A stretch of DNA of 64,000 bases, from the NCBI RefSeq assembly GCF_036898095.1, contig NC_090730.1, forward strand, positions 22,356,666-22,420,665, read 5' to 3'. Each line of letters begins with the position of its first letter. Position 1 is the first letter of the stretch. The notes below the pieces were generated by a model. It saw only the letters and a list, made by a program, of their open reading frames with translations, searched no databases and was not told the DNA's origin. Made by a program: the position numbers and the translations under genes. The stretch is from Palaemon carinicauda. Taxonomy: Eukaryota; Arthropoda; Malacostraca; Decapoda; Palaemonidae. Of this stretch, positions 1 through 10,872 are shown piece by piece.

Positions 1-922
1 GCTGGGACTTTTCCAAGTTGACTAGGAGTCCCAATTCCTTGGTCAGATCTAGAGTCCAATTGAGATCCTTCAGACAGCGATGACTGGAAGAGGCTCTGAG
101 AAGCCAATCGTCCAAATAAAGGGAGGCTCAGATGTCCGATAAATGGAGGAATTTTGCCACATTCCTCATAAGCCTCGTAAACACGAGAGGAGCTGTGCTT
201 AGGCCAAAGCACAGGGCCCGAAACTGGTACACCACATCGTCGAAGACGAATCTCAGAAAAGGTTGGGAATCTGAGTGAATGGGGATGTGGAAGTAAGCGT
301 CCCTTAGATCGAGAGAGACCATCCAGTCTCCCTTTCTGACCGCTGCTAAGACTGACTTTGTGGTCTCCATGGTGAATTTCGTCTTTGTGACAAAGACATT
401 CAGAGCACTGACGTCTAGCACCGGTCTCCAACCTCCCGTCTTCTTTGGTACTAGGAAGAGACGGTTGTAAAACCCCGGTGATTGAAGGTCCGAGACTTTG
501 ACCACCGCTCCCTTCTCTAGTAAAAGAGACACTTCCAGTTTCAGGGCTTGTCTCTTTGCTTCCTCTCGGTACCTGGGAGAGAGATCGATGGGGGACGTCG
601 CTAGTGGAGGTCTGCGTACAAAAGGGATTTTGTACCCCTCTCTGAACAACCTCACAGATTGTTGATCTGCGCCTCTCTTCTCCCAGGCTTGCCAGAAGTT
701 CTCGAGTCTGGCACCTACTGCTGTCTGAAGTTGCGGGCAGTCAGACTCTGCCCCGCGAGGACTTGGATCCTTTCCTCTTTCCTCTCTTCCCTTCGGCACG
801 AGCACCTCCCCTGCTGGGGGCTCTGCCACGAAAGGGCGGAATAAACCTGGACGCTGGAGTGTCCATCCTAGGCCTAGCAGACAAGGCAGGCAAAGGGGGA
901 ACTTTGCGAGCCGAGGACGCAA
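1..922 (-). pseudogene. DIRS reverse transcriptase, partial, with in-frame stop
   Basis: The frame opens within gag and overlaps its end by about 180 bases. It carries RT motifs: GGWRPVLDVSALN, DLRDAYFHIPIH (first catalytic Asp) and CFGLSTAPLVFTR. A TGA at 128-130 interrupts the frame just before the YLDDWLL catalytic box, which is readable in the same frame at about 90-115. A CGA-to-TGA transition would explain the stop. The remaining RT, RNase H and YR lie beyond the window edge. Confidence 0.8.
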
Positions 923-3203
923 CTAAATCGTGGGTGTCCTTCTGCACTAAAGACAAGGCTATTTCCTTAACTAAGACTTCAGGAAACAAGCACTTAGACA
1001 AAGGCGCAAAGAGTAGCTCAGATCTTTGACATGGCGTCACTCCTGCTGATAGAAAAGAGCACAGAGACTCTCGCTTCTTTAGGACTCCTGACGTGAATGA
1101 GGCGGCAAGCTCGTTGGATCCATCGCGGACGGCCTTGTCCATGCAGGACATAATGAGTAAGGAAACATCCCTATCGGCAGATGAGATTTTCCTACTCAGG
1201 GCTCCCAAACACCAGTCCAGGAAGTTAAAAACTTCAAACGCCCTAAAGATACCTTTAAGAAGGTGGTCCAGGTCAGAGGATGACCAACTAATCTTAGCGC
1301 GTCTCATGGCAAGGCGGCGGGGAGAGTCTACAAGACTTGAGAAGTCGCCCTGGGCAGAGGCAGGAACTCCCAAGCCGAGAACTTCTCCCGTGGCATACCA
1401 GATGCTAGATCTAGACGAGAGTTTAGATGGGGGGAAGGCAAAGGCCGTCTTCCCTAAACTCCTCTTGGTGTCTAACCAATCGCCTAACAGCCGTAAAGCT
1501 CTCTTGGATGAGCGAGAGAGGACGAGTTTCGTAAAGGCTGGCATGGCAGCAGGAACGCCTAAAACGAACTCAGACGGCGGCGAAAGAGGAGCCACAGAGA
1601 TAAAGTGTTCAGGGAACAACTCTTTAAACACAAGCATGACTTTTTTAAAGTCCATAGATGGTGGAACTGCTCTAGGCTCATCTAAATCTGAATGCAGATC
1701 CTCAGGCTGGGGTTCAGCAACGTCCTCATCTGAGAGTTCCTCATCGGATAACTGATGAGAAAACGGCAAAGGGGTAGGCAACGTTTGACCCGCAGCGTCC
1801 GACCGCACTGGTGCATACGTGACGGAGCAGGACGCAGCGTCCTGAAACTGCTGCACAGTCTGGGAACTGTCAACAACAACCGGTGCGCGAGGACGCACAG
1901 CGTCCACCCGAGACTGCTTAGACCGTCTGGGATGTGCAGTCAACACCACACTGGGTTGCGGAGGTTGACGCACCGCGTCAAAACAAGTCAACTCTGATGG
2001 TTGGCGAACGTCTTGAACGTCACCAGTCGCATCAGTGAGTTGCCTAACGTCAACGTGTGGCTGGAAATCCACATGGGACCGCAACGGAGGAGGAACAACC
2101 CCAGCTGGTTGACGTGAGAATGCTACATCAACGTCAACAGGACGCACAACAGAACGCTTGGATGGCTGACGGCCAGTATCTCCATGAGAAAAACGGCTAG
2201 GTTCAACGGAACCTTTCTCTGCGTTGTAGTCTTCCATAAGGGACGCAAGCTTAGACTGCATGTCCTGCAGTAACACCCATTTAGGGTCTACAGAAACAGG
2301 TGCGGTAACAGACGGGGTTAGCGACTGAGACGGCACAAATTTGCCTTGCTTAGGCGGCGAGCAGTCATCCGATGACGGCAACGGGTCCGAACTGTCCCAG
2401 TGACTACAACCGGGACGTTGGACTTGTCCTGAAGGGACCGACTTGCGTTTCAAAGGTCTAGAGACCTTGCTCCATGGTTTCTTACGTGAAACGCCTTCAG
2501 ACGACGAGGTAAAAATGGGCTCTCTCGTCTTATGGTAGGGGCGATCTTGACGAGATACGCCTGATACCAAAGAGGGAACGTCTGTTCGCTGATCAAGGCC
2601 TCTCGAACCCATAAGTCGTACGACATTGCTTCTCCCCTGGGCTTGGGAGCTTGCAAGAGGTCCCGGACTAGGTGAACGACAGGCACGAACAGACGAACCC
2701 TCGGTCGCAACACTGTTCACAACACTTTGCGTAACACTAAGCACTTTCCCACTTTCCGCCGTGGCACTTTGGCACTTGAGTTTCTTGACATCAGCCATGA
2801 GTTGGTTACGGTCACTTGCTAAAGCCTCAACTCTCTCCCCCAAGGCATGAATAGCACGCATCATGTCTTGCATAGACGGCTCCTGAGTGCTAGAAGGGGG
2901 GTTAGGAACAACCACTACAGGGGAAGGATTAGGTTCAGGGGCATGTGGAGAGGAAAAATCTACGGACCTAGATGAACTTCTCCTTACCCTATCTCTCTCT
3001 AACCTGCGTGTATATTTATCAAATTCGATCCAATCGAATTCCGAAAGGCCCACGCATTCCTCACACCGATCTCCCAATTGGCAGGTTTTACCCCGACAAT
3101 TGGAACAAACGGTATGAGGGTCGAGAGAAGCCTTTGGAAGACGCCTATTACAGTCCCTAGCATTACACTTTCGAAACTTAGGAACTTGAGAAGGGTCAGC
3201 CAT
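741..3203 (-). CDS. DIRS Gag-like protein, proximal copy (820 aa)
   Basis: An uninterrupted 820-residue frame. The start (MADPSQ) was chosen because it is immediately followed by a Cys/His cluster, residues about 13-50, with a DPH motif followed by C-x2-C-R-G-x2-C-x6-C-x2-C. The same cluster opens the Gag of three other DIRS elements in this window. The middle (about 70-480) is polar, Ser/Pro/Gln-rich and low in complexity. The C-terminal third is better conserved and ends in a basic Arg/Gly/Lys-rich tail suited to nucleic-acid binding. The known role of this position in DIRS elements is a Gag-like RNA-binding or structural protein; the role of the cysteine cluster is inferred. The end overlaps the start of RT (to 922) in another frame. 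Confidence 0.75.
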   Translation of the reverse strand: MADPSQVPKFRKCNARDCNRRLPKASLDPHTVCSNCRGKTCQLGDRCEECVGLSEFDWIEFDKYTRRLERDRVRRSSSRSVDFSSPHAPEPNPSPVVVVPNPPSSTQEPSMQDMMRAIHALGERVEALASDRNQLMADVKKLKCQSATAESGKVLSVTQSVVNSVATEGSSVRACRSPSPGPLASSQAQGRSNVVRLMGSRGLDQRTDVPSLVSGVSRQDRPYHKTREPIFTSSSEGVSRKKPWSKVSRPLKRKSVPSGQVQRPGCSHWDSSDPLPSSDDCSPPKQGKFVPSQSLTPSVTAPVSVDPKWVLLQDMQSKLASLMEDYNAEKGSVEPSRFSHGDTGRQPSKRSVVRPVDVDVAFSRQPAGVVPPPLRSHVDFQPHVDVRQLTDATGDVQDVRQPSELTCFDAVRQPPQPSVVLTAHPRRSKQSRVDAVRPRAPVVVDSSQTVQQFQDAASCSVTYAPVRSDAAGQTLPTPLPFSHQLSDEELSDEDVAEPQPEDLHSDLDEPRAVPPSMDFKKVMLVFKELFPEHFISVAPLSPPSEFVLGVPAAMPAFTKLVLSRSSKRALRLLGDWLDTKRSLGKTAFAFPPSKLSSRSSIWYATGEVLGLGVPASAQGDFSSLVDSPRRLAMRRAKISWSSSDLDHLLKGIFRAFEVFNFLDWCLGALSRKISSADRDVSLLIMSCMDKAVRDGSNELAASFTSGVLKKRESLCSFLSAGVTPCQRSELLFAPLSKCLFPEVLVKEIALSLVQKDTHDLVASSARKVPPLPALSARPRMDTPASRFIPPFRGRAPSRGGARAEGKRGKRKGSKSSRGRV

Positions 3204-3563
3204 TTTGAATTAGTCAAAGAAAAATTCCAAAAACAATCCAAGTCATCAACAAATAATCCGATTCAAAAAAGAGTTCAAGGGTTTATGTTGAAGGAAAACA
3301 CCTGTACTGCGATAGCTCAAACCAAATTAAAGTACTTCACCAAATATGATGGGAAAACTCCAGGTTCTACAGCGAGTAAAAGTACGTCTTGTCGCCAACG
3401 TCGACAGAGAAGAATTGAAGGTTGTGTTTACATCCGAGAGTGGTATCTGGCCGACAGTTGGCGCTGGTGGGCACACCCGCAACCTACATAGCGATCGCTC
3501 GCGAGTTTTTTTAAGTATGTTGTTTGTCGAGCCGCAGAGTTGCAGCTATTATATATTCACCGG

Positions 3564-3980
3564 CTAAGTTAAATATTTAAAAAGAGACACTTCCAGTTTC
3601 AGGGCTTGTCTCTTTGCTTCCTCTCGGTACCTGGGAGAGAGATCGATGGGGGACGTCGCTAGTGGAGGTCTGCGTACAAAAGGGATTTTGTACCCCTCTC
3701 TGAGCAACCTCACAGATTGTTGATCTGCGCCTCTCTTCTCCCAGGCTTGCCAGAAGTTCTTGAGTCTGGCACCTACTGCTGTCTGAAGTTGCGGGCAGTC
3801 AGACTCTGCCCCGCGAGGACTTGGATCCTTTCCTCTTTCCTCTCTTCCCTTCGGCACGAGCACCCCCCCTGCTGGGGGCTCTGCCACGAAAGGGCGGAAT
3901 AAACCTGGACGCTGGAGTGTCCATCCTAGGCCTAGCAGACAAGGCAGGCAAAGGGGGAACTTTGCGAGCCGAGGACGCAA
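3564..3980 (-). pseudogene. Truncated RT N-terminus at the duplication junction
   Basis: This is the same RT start as at 922, but after LKLEVSL the sequence leaves RT and enters the AT-rich 5' end of the neighbouring unit, giving a few unrelated residues and a stop. The fragment contains only the linker region before the RT motifs and cannot encode a polymerase. The junction at about 3580 has a short run of A that both parent sequences share. Confidence 0.8.
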
Positions 3981-6267
3981 CTAAATCGTGGGTGTCCTTC
4001 TGCACTAAAGACAAGGCTATTTCCTTAACTAAGACTTTAGGAAACAAGCACTTGCACTTAGACAAAGGCGCAAAGAGTAGCTCAGATCTTTGACATGGCG
4101 TCACTCCTGCTGATAGAAAAGAGCACAGAGACTCTCGCTTCTTTAGGACTCCTGACGTGAATGAGGCGGCAAGCTCGTTGGATCCATCGCGGACGGCCTT
4201 GTCCATGCAGGACATAATGAGTAAGGAAACATCCCTATCAGCAGATGAGATTTTCCTACTCAGGGCTCCCAAACACCAGTCCAGGAAGTTAAAAACTTCA
4301 AACGCCCTAAAGATACCTTTAAGAAGGTGGTCCAGGTCAGAGGATGACCAACTAATCTTAGCGCGTCTCATGGCAAGGCGGCGGGGAGAGTCTACAAGAC
4401 TTGAGAAGTCGCCCTGGGCAGAGGCAGGAACTCCCAAGCCGAGAACTTCTCCCGTGGCATACCAGATGCTAGATCTAGACGAGAGTTTAGATGGGGGGAA
4501 GGCAAAGGCCGTCTTCCCTAAACTCCTCTTGGTGTCTAACCAATCGCCTAACAGCCGTAAAGCTCTCTTGGATGAGCGAGAGAGGACGAGTTTCGTAAAG
4601 GCTGGCATGGCAGCAGGAACGCCTAAAACGAACTCAGACGGCGGCGAACGAGGAGCCACAGAGATAAAGTGTTCAGGGAACAACTCTTTAAACACAAGCA
4701 TGACTTTTTTAAAGTCCATAGATGGTGGAACTGCTCTAGGCTCATCTAAATCTGAATGCTGATCCTCAGGCTGGGGTTCAGCAACGTCCTCATCTGAGAG
4801 TTCCTCATCGGATAACTGATGAGAAAACGGCAAAGGGGTAGGCAACGTTTGACCCGCAGCGTCCGACCGCACTGGTGCATACGTGACGGAGCAGGACGCA
4901 GCGTCCTGAAACTGCTGCACAGTCTGGGAACTGTCAACAACAACCGGTGCGCGAGGACGCACAGCGTCCACCCGAGACTGCTTAGACCGTCTGGGTTGTG
5001 CAGTCAACACCACACTGGGTTGCGGAGGTTGACGCACCGCGTCAAAACAAGTCAACTCTGATGGTTGGCGAACGTCTTGAACGTCACCAGTCGCATCAGT
5101 GAGTTGCCTAACGTCAACGTGTGGCTGGAAATCCACATGGGACCGCAACGGAGGAGGAACAACCCCAGCTGGTTGACGTGAGAATGCTACATCAACGTCA
5201 ACAGGACGCACAACAGAACGCTTGGATGGCTGACGGCCAGTATCTCCATGAGAAAAACGGCTAGGTTCAACGGAACCTTTCTCTGCGTTGTAGTCTTCCA
5301 TAAGGGACGCAAGCTTAGACTGCATGTCCTGCAGTAACACCCATTTAGGGTCTACAGAAACGGGTGCGGTAACAGACGGGGTTAGCGACTGAGACGGCAC
5401 AACTTTGCCTTGCTTAGGCGGCGAGCAGTCATCCGATGACGGCAACGGGTCCGAACTGTCCCAGTGACTACAACCGGGACGTTGGACTTGTCCTGAAGGG
5501 ACCGACTTGCGTTTCAAAGGTCTAGAGACCTTGCTCCATGGTTTCTTACGTGAAACGCCTTCAGACGACGAGGTAAAAATGGGCTCTCTCGTCTTATGGT
5601 AGGGGCGATCTTGACGAGATACGCCTGATACCAAAGAGGGAACGTCTGTTCGCTGATCAAGGCCTCTCGAACCCATAAGTCGTACGACATTGCTTCTCCC
5701 CTGGGCTTGGGATCTTGCAAGAGGTCCCGGACTAGGTGAACGACAGGCACGAACAGACGAACCCTCGGTCGCAACACTGTTCACAACACTTTGCGTAACA
5801 CTAAGCATTTTCCCACTTTCCGCCGTGGCACTTTGGCACTTGAGTTTCTTGACATCAGCCATGAGTTGGTTACGGTCACTTGCTAAAGCCTCAACTCTCT
5901 CCCCCAAGGCATGAATAGCACGCATCATGTCTTGCATAGACGGCTCCTGAGTGCTAGAAGGGGGGTTAGGAACAACCACTACAGGGGAAGGATTAGGTTC
6001 AGGGGCATGTGGAGAGGAAAAATTTACGGACCTAGATGAACTTCTCCTTACCCTATCTCTCTCTAACCTGCGTGTATATTTATCAAATTCGATCCAATCG
6101 AATTCCGAAAGGCCCACGCATTCCTCACACTGACCTCCCAATTGGCAGGTTTTACCCCGACAATTGGAACAAACGGTATGAGGGTCGAGAGAAGCCTTTG
6201 GAAGACGCCTATTACAGTCCCTAGCATTACACTTTCGAAACTTAGGAACTTGAGAAGGGTCAGCCAT
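3799..6267 (-). CDS. DIRS Gag-like protein, distal copy (822 aa)
   Basis: This is a near-identical second copy of the frame at 741-3203, also uninterrupted. It differs by scattered substitutions and a 6-base insertion that adds two residues (CKCLF for CLF) near the C-terminus. One substitution lies in the N-terminal Cys cluster region (GGQCEEC against GDRCEEC) but leaves the cysteines in place. The basic Arg/Gly tail is the same. Keeping both long frames open fits a recent duplication, or an assembly duplication, better than two old independent insertions. Confidence 0.75.
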   Translation of the reverse strand: MADPSQVPKFRKCNARDCNRRLPKASLDPHTVCSNCRGKTCQLGGQCEECVGLSEFDWIEFDKYTRRLERDRVRRSSSRSVNFSSPHAPEPNPSPVVVVPNPPSSTQEPSMQDMMRAIHALGERVEALASDRNQLMADVKKLKCQSATAESGKMLSVTQSVVNSVATEGSSVRACRSPSPGPLARSQAQGRSNVVRLMGSRGLDQRTDVPSLVSGVSRQDRPYHKTREPIFTSSSEGVSRKKPWSKVSRPLKRKSVPSGQVQRPGCSHWDSSDPLPSSDDCSPPKQGKVVPSQSLTPSVTAPVSVDPKWVLLQDMQSKLASLMEDYNAEKGSVEPSRFSHGDTGRQPSKRSVVRPVDVDVAFSRQPAGVVPPPLRSHVDFQPHVDVRQLTDATGDVQDVRQPSELTCFDAVRQPPQPSVVLTAQPRRSKQSRVDAVRPRAPVVVDSSQTVQQFQDAASCSVTYAPVRSDAAGQTLPTPLPFSHQLSDEELSDEDVAEPQPEDQHSDLDEPRAVPPSMDFKKVMLVFKELFPEHFISVAPRSPPSEFVLGVPAAMPAFTKLVLSRSSKRALRLLGDWLDTKRSLGKTAFAFPPSKLSSRSSIWYATGEVLGLGVPASAQGDFSSLVDSPRRLAMRRAKISWSSSDLDHLLKGIFRAFEVFNFLDWCLGALSRKISSADRDVSLLIMSCMDKAVRDGSNELAASFTSGVLKKRESLCSFLSAGVTPCQRSELLFAPLSKCKCLFPKVLVKEIALSLVQKDTHDLVASSARKVPPLPALSARPRMDTPASRFIPPFRGRAPSRGGARAEGKRGKRKGSKSSRGRV

Positions 6268-6645
6268 TTTGAATTAGTCAAAGAAAAATTCCAAAAACAA
6301 TCCAAGTCATCAACAAATAATCCGATTCAAAAAAGAGTTCAAAGGTTTATGTTGAAGGAAAACACCTGTACTGCGATAGCTCAAACCAAATTAAAGTACT
6401 TCACCAAATATGATGGGAAAACTCCAGGTTCTACAGCGAGTAAAAGTACGTCTTGTCGCCAACGTCGACAGAGAAGAATTGAAGGTTGTGTTTACATCCG
6501 AGAGTGGTATCTGGCCGACAGTTGGCGCTGGTGGGCACACCCGCAACCTACATAGCGATCGCTCGCGAGTTTTTTTAAGTATGTTGTCTGTCGAGCCGCA
6601 GAGTTGCAGCTATTATATATTCACCGGCTAAGTTAAATATTTAAA
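6268..6645 (-). promoter_or_regulatory. 5' end and leader of DIRS element 1
   Basis: About 380 bases lie between the AT-rich outer end (TTTTAAATATTTAACTTAGC on the minus strand) and the gag start. An identical leader precedes the other gag copy (3204-3580). The region should hold the terminal repeat and promoter, but no TATA box or initiator could be assigned with confidence. Confidence 0.45.
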
Positions 6646-7736
6646 ATTGCTGTTTTTGAGCTGTTTGGTTGAAGATCATCTTGCTGCTGCAATAATGCCA
6701 AATAACAGCCATTGATCTTCGAGAGAAAATTAGAGGATTTACTGGTGTGTTTTAAACAGTTTTCATGTTGATAACTGTTTGACAGTTGTACTTATTAAGT
6801 TAATAAAGATCGGTAAAACACATGGAAATAGTATAAAAACCCATGTTTCACAAAAAATAAACCAGCACAGGGATACAACATACCTTAAGGTAGGTAAGGT
6901 AAGGATACCGAGTCCTGGAAGGTTGTGGGGGGGGGGGATCATAACCCCCTCAGTAAGTAAGGACAGGAATCCTAAGTTAGGTTGGGAACCTTTGGTTTGG
7001 TAGTACTTCTATACAGTATTGGTTTCCCATTTGGGATGAGGTTCTTTCCAGTGGTAGCTCCTAGTTTCAAACATATTCAGAACTGTAAAAATATGGGTTT
7101 CCAACAAAAATCGCCATCAGAACTGTTCAAAGGACATGTAAATATGCAGGACCAGAAACTATATTATTTTCTTTAGGGTGTATGTATGATGATGGCCATG
7201 AGCCACAACACCCTTATTTTCCACATGTCACTAAGAATATGGAAGTATGAAAGGGGGCGGTGCCCCCAATAGGTAAGTAAGTAGGATCACAGCTTGTAGG
7301 TTAGGTTAGATGAGGAAGTTTAAGTAAAAGGGTATTATATGCATGAAGAGGACCTGTCTGTCATTATACAAAGGCTCCTTTTCTTCATTTCAGATATTGC
7401 ACTTATATGCAACTTTACCAGAAGTTGTTTGCCACCAAAAAATCCTATTACTTTATCATGTTTCATGTTAAATACACTACAGTGTATGATGTGTAAAACC
7501 ACATCCTCCTAGGTTGGGGTAAGAAGAATTGTGAGGTTTCAATTTTTACTAGAGGTGGTGTACGGATAAATATTAATCCATTGATATTGATGGTCAAAAT
7601 AGTTAGTATTATTGTCATTATAAAGTGCAAGTGTTTTAATACACAAATACTACGTTGAAAATACAGTGATATAACTTAGGTCTTGGATCTGGCTAAAATT
7701 TGTCTGTGTATAGCATTCACCTTTCAATCATTGCTC

Positions 7737-7737
<1 letters not shown>
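6646..7737. other. Intergenic, no gene recognised
   Basis: This is AT-rich DNA with short G-runs (about 6929-6938) and GGTAAG/GTAAGTAAG-like stretches at about 6890-6960 and 7270-7290. No coding signal or recognisable element was found. Confidence 0.4.
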
Positions 7738-7775
<38 letters not shown>

Positions 7776-8395
7776 GCTACAACCCTAGTTTGAAAAGCAG
7801 GATTCTATAAGCCCAGGAGTCCCAACAGGGAAAATAGCCTAGTGAGGAAAGGAAACAAGGAAAAATAAAATATTTTCAGAACAGTAACAACATTAAAATA
7901 AATATAAAAACTTTAACAAAACAAGAGGAAGAGAAATAAGATAACGTAGTGTGCCCGAGTTCACCCTCAAGCAAGAGAAGTCTAACCCAAGACAGTGGAA
8001 GACCATGGTACAGAGGCTCTGGCATTACCCAAGACTAGAGAACAATGGTTTAATTTTGGAGTCTCCATCTCCTAGAAGAGCTGCTTATCATAGCTAAAGA
8101 GTCCCTTCTACCCTTACCAAGAAGAAAGTAGCCAATGAACAATTATGATGCAGTGGTTAACCCCTTGAGAGAAGAAAAATTGTTTGGTAATCTCAGTGTC
8201 GTCAGGTGTATGAGGACAGAGGAAAATATGTAAAGAATAGGCCAGCATAGTCGGTGTATGTGTTGGCAAAGGGAAAGAATAGTAACCAGAGAGAATGATC
8301 CAATGTAGTACTCTGGCCAAAGGATCCCATAACTCTCTAGTGGTAGTATCTCAATGGGCGGCTGGTGTCTTGGCCCTAGCCAACCTACTACCTAC
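7738..8395 (-). repeat. Dispersed retroposon-like repeat ending in (AAT)n
   Basis: A (ATT)n tract at 7739-7773 is followed by AGCTACAACCCTAGTTTGAA and a non-coding body to about 8395. A second, shorter copy in opposite orientation lies at 34205-34347 and ends in the same kind of tract. Read on the minus strand the trinucleotide tract sits at the 3' end, as in non-LTR retroposons with microsatellite tails. No protein was recognised. Confidence 0.6.
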
Positions 8396-9955
8396 CTAAC
8401 TTATATATCTATCATAAATTAAAAAAAATTGATGAAAATTAGGTTGGTCTTCTAAGATTAAATTGGCAATGCTTTAAAATTTCTAAGCTGACAGAGTTTC
8501 AGAGGATAACATAATCTGGTCCCATTTAACTTTTCCTTCATTGTACTTTACACATTAGTGATGACAATCCTGTTTAGAATGAATATTAAAATTTGCATTT
8601 ATATACCAATTAACAATTACTTACGTAATAGGATGTTTATCGTCTGTAGTGGTGTGATGCTTTAAGTCAAGAATCAGCTGATGAGACCAGATGTTTATTC
8701 TACAACTTATTGCGTATTTAGGATTATGTAAATTCATTCAGCTTTTGTTAATTATAGCACTAAATGTTCTCTAGAATCACTAATCTCATAAGTGTATCAT
8801 GCCACGCTAAAATAAAAATTTTGACTAGTTGTTATGTAATACATCTGATAGGACAAGGGGACATTGTTGATAAAGCTATATTCTTAATTATGAATATGAA
8901 ATTTATTATTGTTCCATATATAACCTAATGAGATGCTGTGATTAATGCATGCTAATGTGTATCATTGCCAACTTAAACAAAATATAAAATTAGGAAGTAA
9001 AAGTTTATATATATATAATTGAAAAATAGAACATTATAATGTGCCGTTGTATAGGACTGACTTTCACAACTCACTTTGAGAAACTTTTCTAGTAGGAGTT
9101 GCCAACTTGCTTAATTTTCCTCTATATTTAAACTGACATTTGACTTGTATGTTCAAAGTTTTCTTTATATAAGATATTCGTTTAATATATTATAGTATTT
9201 TATCTAAGTAGTTAAGTGGAAATAATTTATTCAAGTATTATTGTGAGATAAACAAGCCTTTTAATTGAATTGTTGGAATCATAATTAACAGTTTGTTAGA
9301 AAGTTTGCCCTTGTCTTACAGTATTATTATACTCGCCAGTGGCAACAATTATTCATTCTTCATTTCAACTAGATGTACCTGGCGAAGAATGTTCGTCTGT
9401 AAGCTATGTAGTTATATAATAAATTTCGGTTTTAAAGGATTAAATGATTTTATTAACTCTAGCGATCCCTCTCGGGGTATGAGAGTACAGTTCAAAATAT
9501 ATAAAAAAAATATATAATTTGACTTACAATAATAGTGCAAGATGGTAGTGAAAATAAAAAATACTTCTATTCACATATCTATACAATACTGTACATATAT
9601 CATTGCATACTGTATATGTAATAATTATGTTGTTTTTTTTTATCTCTTCTTATGTCTTCTGTAAGAAAAAAAAATGTGAAAAAACAACAACTTGGATTAA
9701 CATGAAGTAGTGGACTAACCAGGTCCAGATTTTGTTTGCTAATAATAAATATAAGAATAAAACATTTTTCCGATATGTCTGATCAATCATGGTTTTCTCT
9801 TTATTGACAGTTTGTATATTAAGAACTATTAGGCCACAAGAGAATAAATACAAAACTCGAAGACGAGGATAATGATGACATTGTCTCATGCAAAACCAGT
9901 TTATTCTTCTGACTCCGATTGCACATGGCAAAAGCAAGAGGCATTTTTACTGTAA
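8396..9955. other. Intergenic, AT-rich, no gene recognised
   Basis: Only short open frames (up to about 95 codons) without homology are present. Nothing else was recognised. Confidence 0.4.
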
Positions 9956-9959
9956 GAAT

Positions 9960-10460
9960 AACTGGCAGGCTTGATGGTGTGAACTGTTATTTTATAGACT
10001 GCGTATTAGCCATACACATGCAACCCACAATCATTTAATGAAGAGTGGTGAAAGGGAGACAGGCCCCTCTTTGTAATACCTGTCAGGTGACAATAGATAT
10101 CAAACACATTTTATTCGACTGTCCTGTTTTTTTATCTTCAGAGGAGGACACATTTTCTTCTGGACAAACCTTTAAGAGATATACTGGGGGGGGGGGGATT
10201 GTAATACCCTGAACTTGGAAAACAAATATATAGTATAGGTTTATATCGTGAGTTTTAATTTATTTTGTAAATTTTTTTAATCCCTCCTTATTTTGCATTT
10301 AGATAGTATTGTATGGAAGTTGTGTGATTGTTTTTAGAAGTAAAAATGACACCAAATGTTGTGAGAGTTCAGGTATGGTTGATTCATTTGCATTATACAA
10401 CAATGAATGGCCTTTGATGTCCCAGTGCTTGGCCTAAAAGGTCTAAGTTTTGTATTCAGT
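9960..10460 (+). pseudogene. Decayed LINE 3' end (RT C-terminal zinc knuckle)
   Basis: Translation at about 10066-10200 reads PLCNTCQ...IKHILFDCPVF, a C-x2-C-x8-H-x4-C knuckle typical of the C-terminus of Jockey-like and related non-LTR reverse transcriptases. The upstream HLMKSGE segment lies in another frame, so at least one frameshift is present, and a 12-base G-run (about 10187-10198) follows. The stretch at 10404-10447 looks like the 3' UTR. The copy is strongly 5'-truncated and dead. Confidence 0.6.
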
Positions 10461-10514
10461 TCAATGATGGTTTGCTGGGGGTTGGGAAACGGTTGTCAAA
10501 ACTGTATACTTCAC

Positions 10515-10635
10515 ACAGGACATCTGGCAGAGTTTAGATATTAAGGCTTTCAAAAAGAAGCTGAAAGTTTTCTTGTTCTCTGAGTATATCGATATTGTGT
10601 ACTTGGCAATAAACGAGCTGTATGCTATATGAAAT
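10515..10635 (+). pseudogene. LINE RT C-terminal tail remnant
   Basis: Plus-strand translation gives SLDIKAFKKKLKVFLFS followed by a stop near 10632. This basic F-K-K-K-L-K-x-F-L-F tail is common at the end of CR1/RTE-like reverse transcriptases. Only about 40 codons survive. Confidence 0.5.
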
Positions 10636-10872
10636 GCTGGATGCATTGGAATGCATTTAAGCGATTGTGAAGGTGCTGTAGAGAGTGGGGTTCATCTACT
10701 GTATTGTATAGGACCAGAATTTTTTTTTGTTCCTACTTCAAGGGCTACTTTTCTGGTCCTATCACACAAACGAACGTTGCGCTCTACGTGACTTAGAAGA
10801 TCAGTTTATTGTATACTGTTCATACTAATGTATTTTGTTTATCAAACATCGTATTGCTTGTTTATTGTCAAA

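Larger units (their letters stand above)
522..6643 (-). repeat. Direct tandem duplication, two units of about 3.06 kb
   Basis: Unit 1 (522-3579) and unit 2 (3580-6643) align end to end with an offset of 3058 bases, rising to 3064 after a 6-base indel. The outer breakpoints are the element's 5' end and an internal RT position. The join occurs in an A-run of 3-5 bases, so only microhomology is present. Confidence 0.85.
1..6645 (-). mobile_element. DIRS-type retrotransposon, 5' part, with tandem 3.06-kb duplication (element 1)
   Basis: Read on the minus strand the element starts near 6645 (AT-rich end followed by a 5' leader), runs through gag and into RT, and leaves the window at position 1. 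A segment of about 3.06 kb (522-3579) is repeated almost perfectly at 3580-6643, so gag and the start of RT occur twice. RT plus the overlapping gag/RT layout matches the other DIRS elements here, but the YR gene and the right end lie outside the window, so the assignment to DIRS rests on RT similarity. No matching inverted terminal repeat is visible inside the window. Confidence 0.8.

Noticed and set aside
1093..1755. 220-codon plus-strand frame antisense to gag (also 4157-4762).
   Set aside because: It is the complement of the conserved gag C-terminal region, with no independent start context or homology.
7000..7320. Possible further transposon ends around GGTAAGTAAGTAGG.
   Set aside because: Only short simple motifs were seen, with no inverted ends or duplications.
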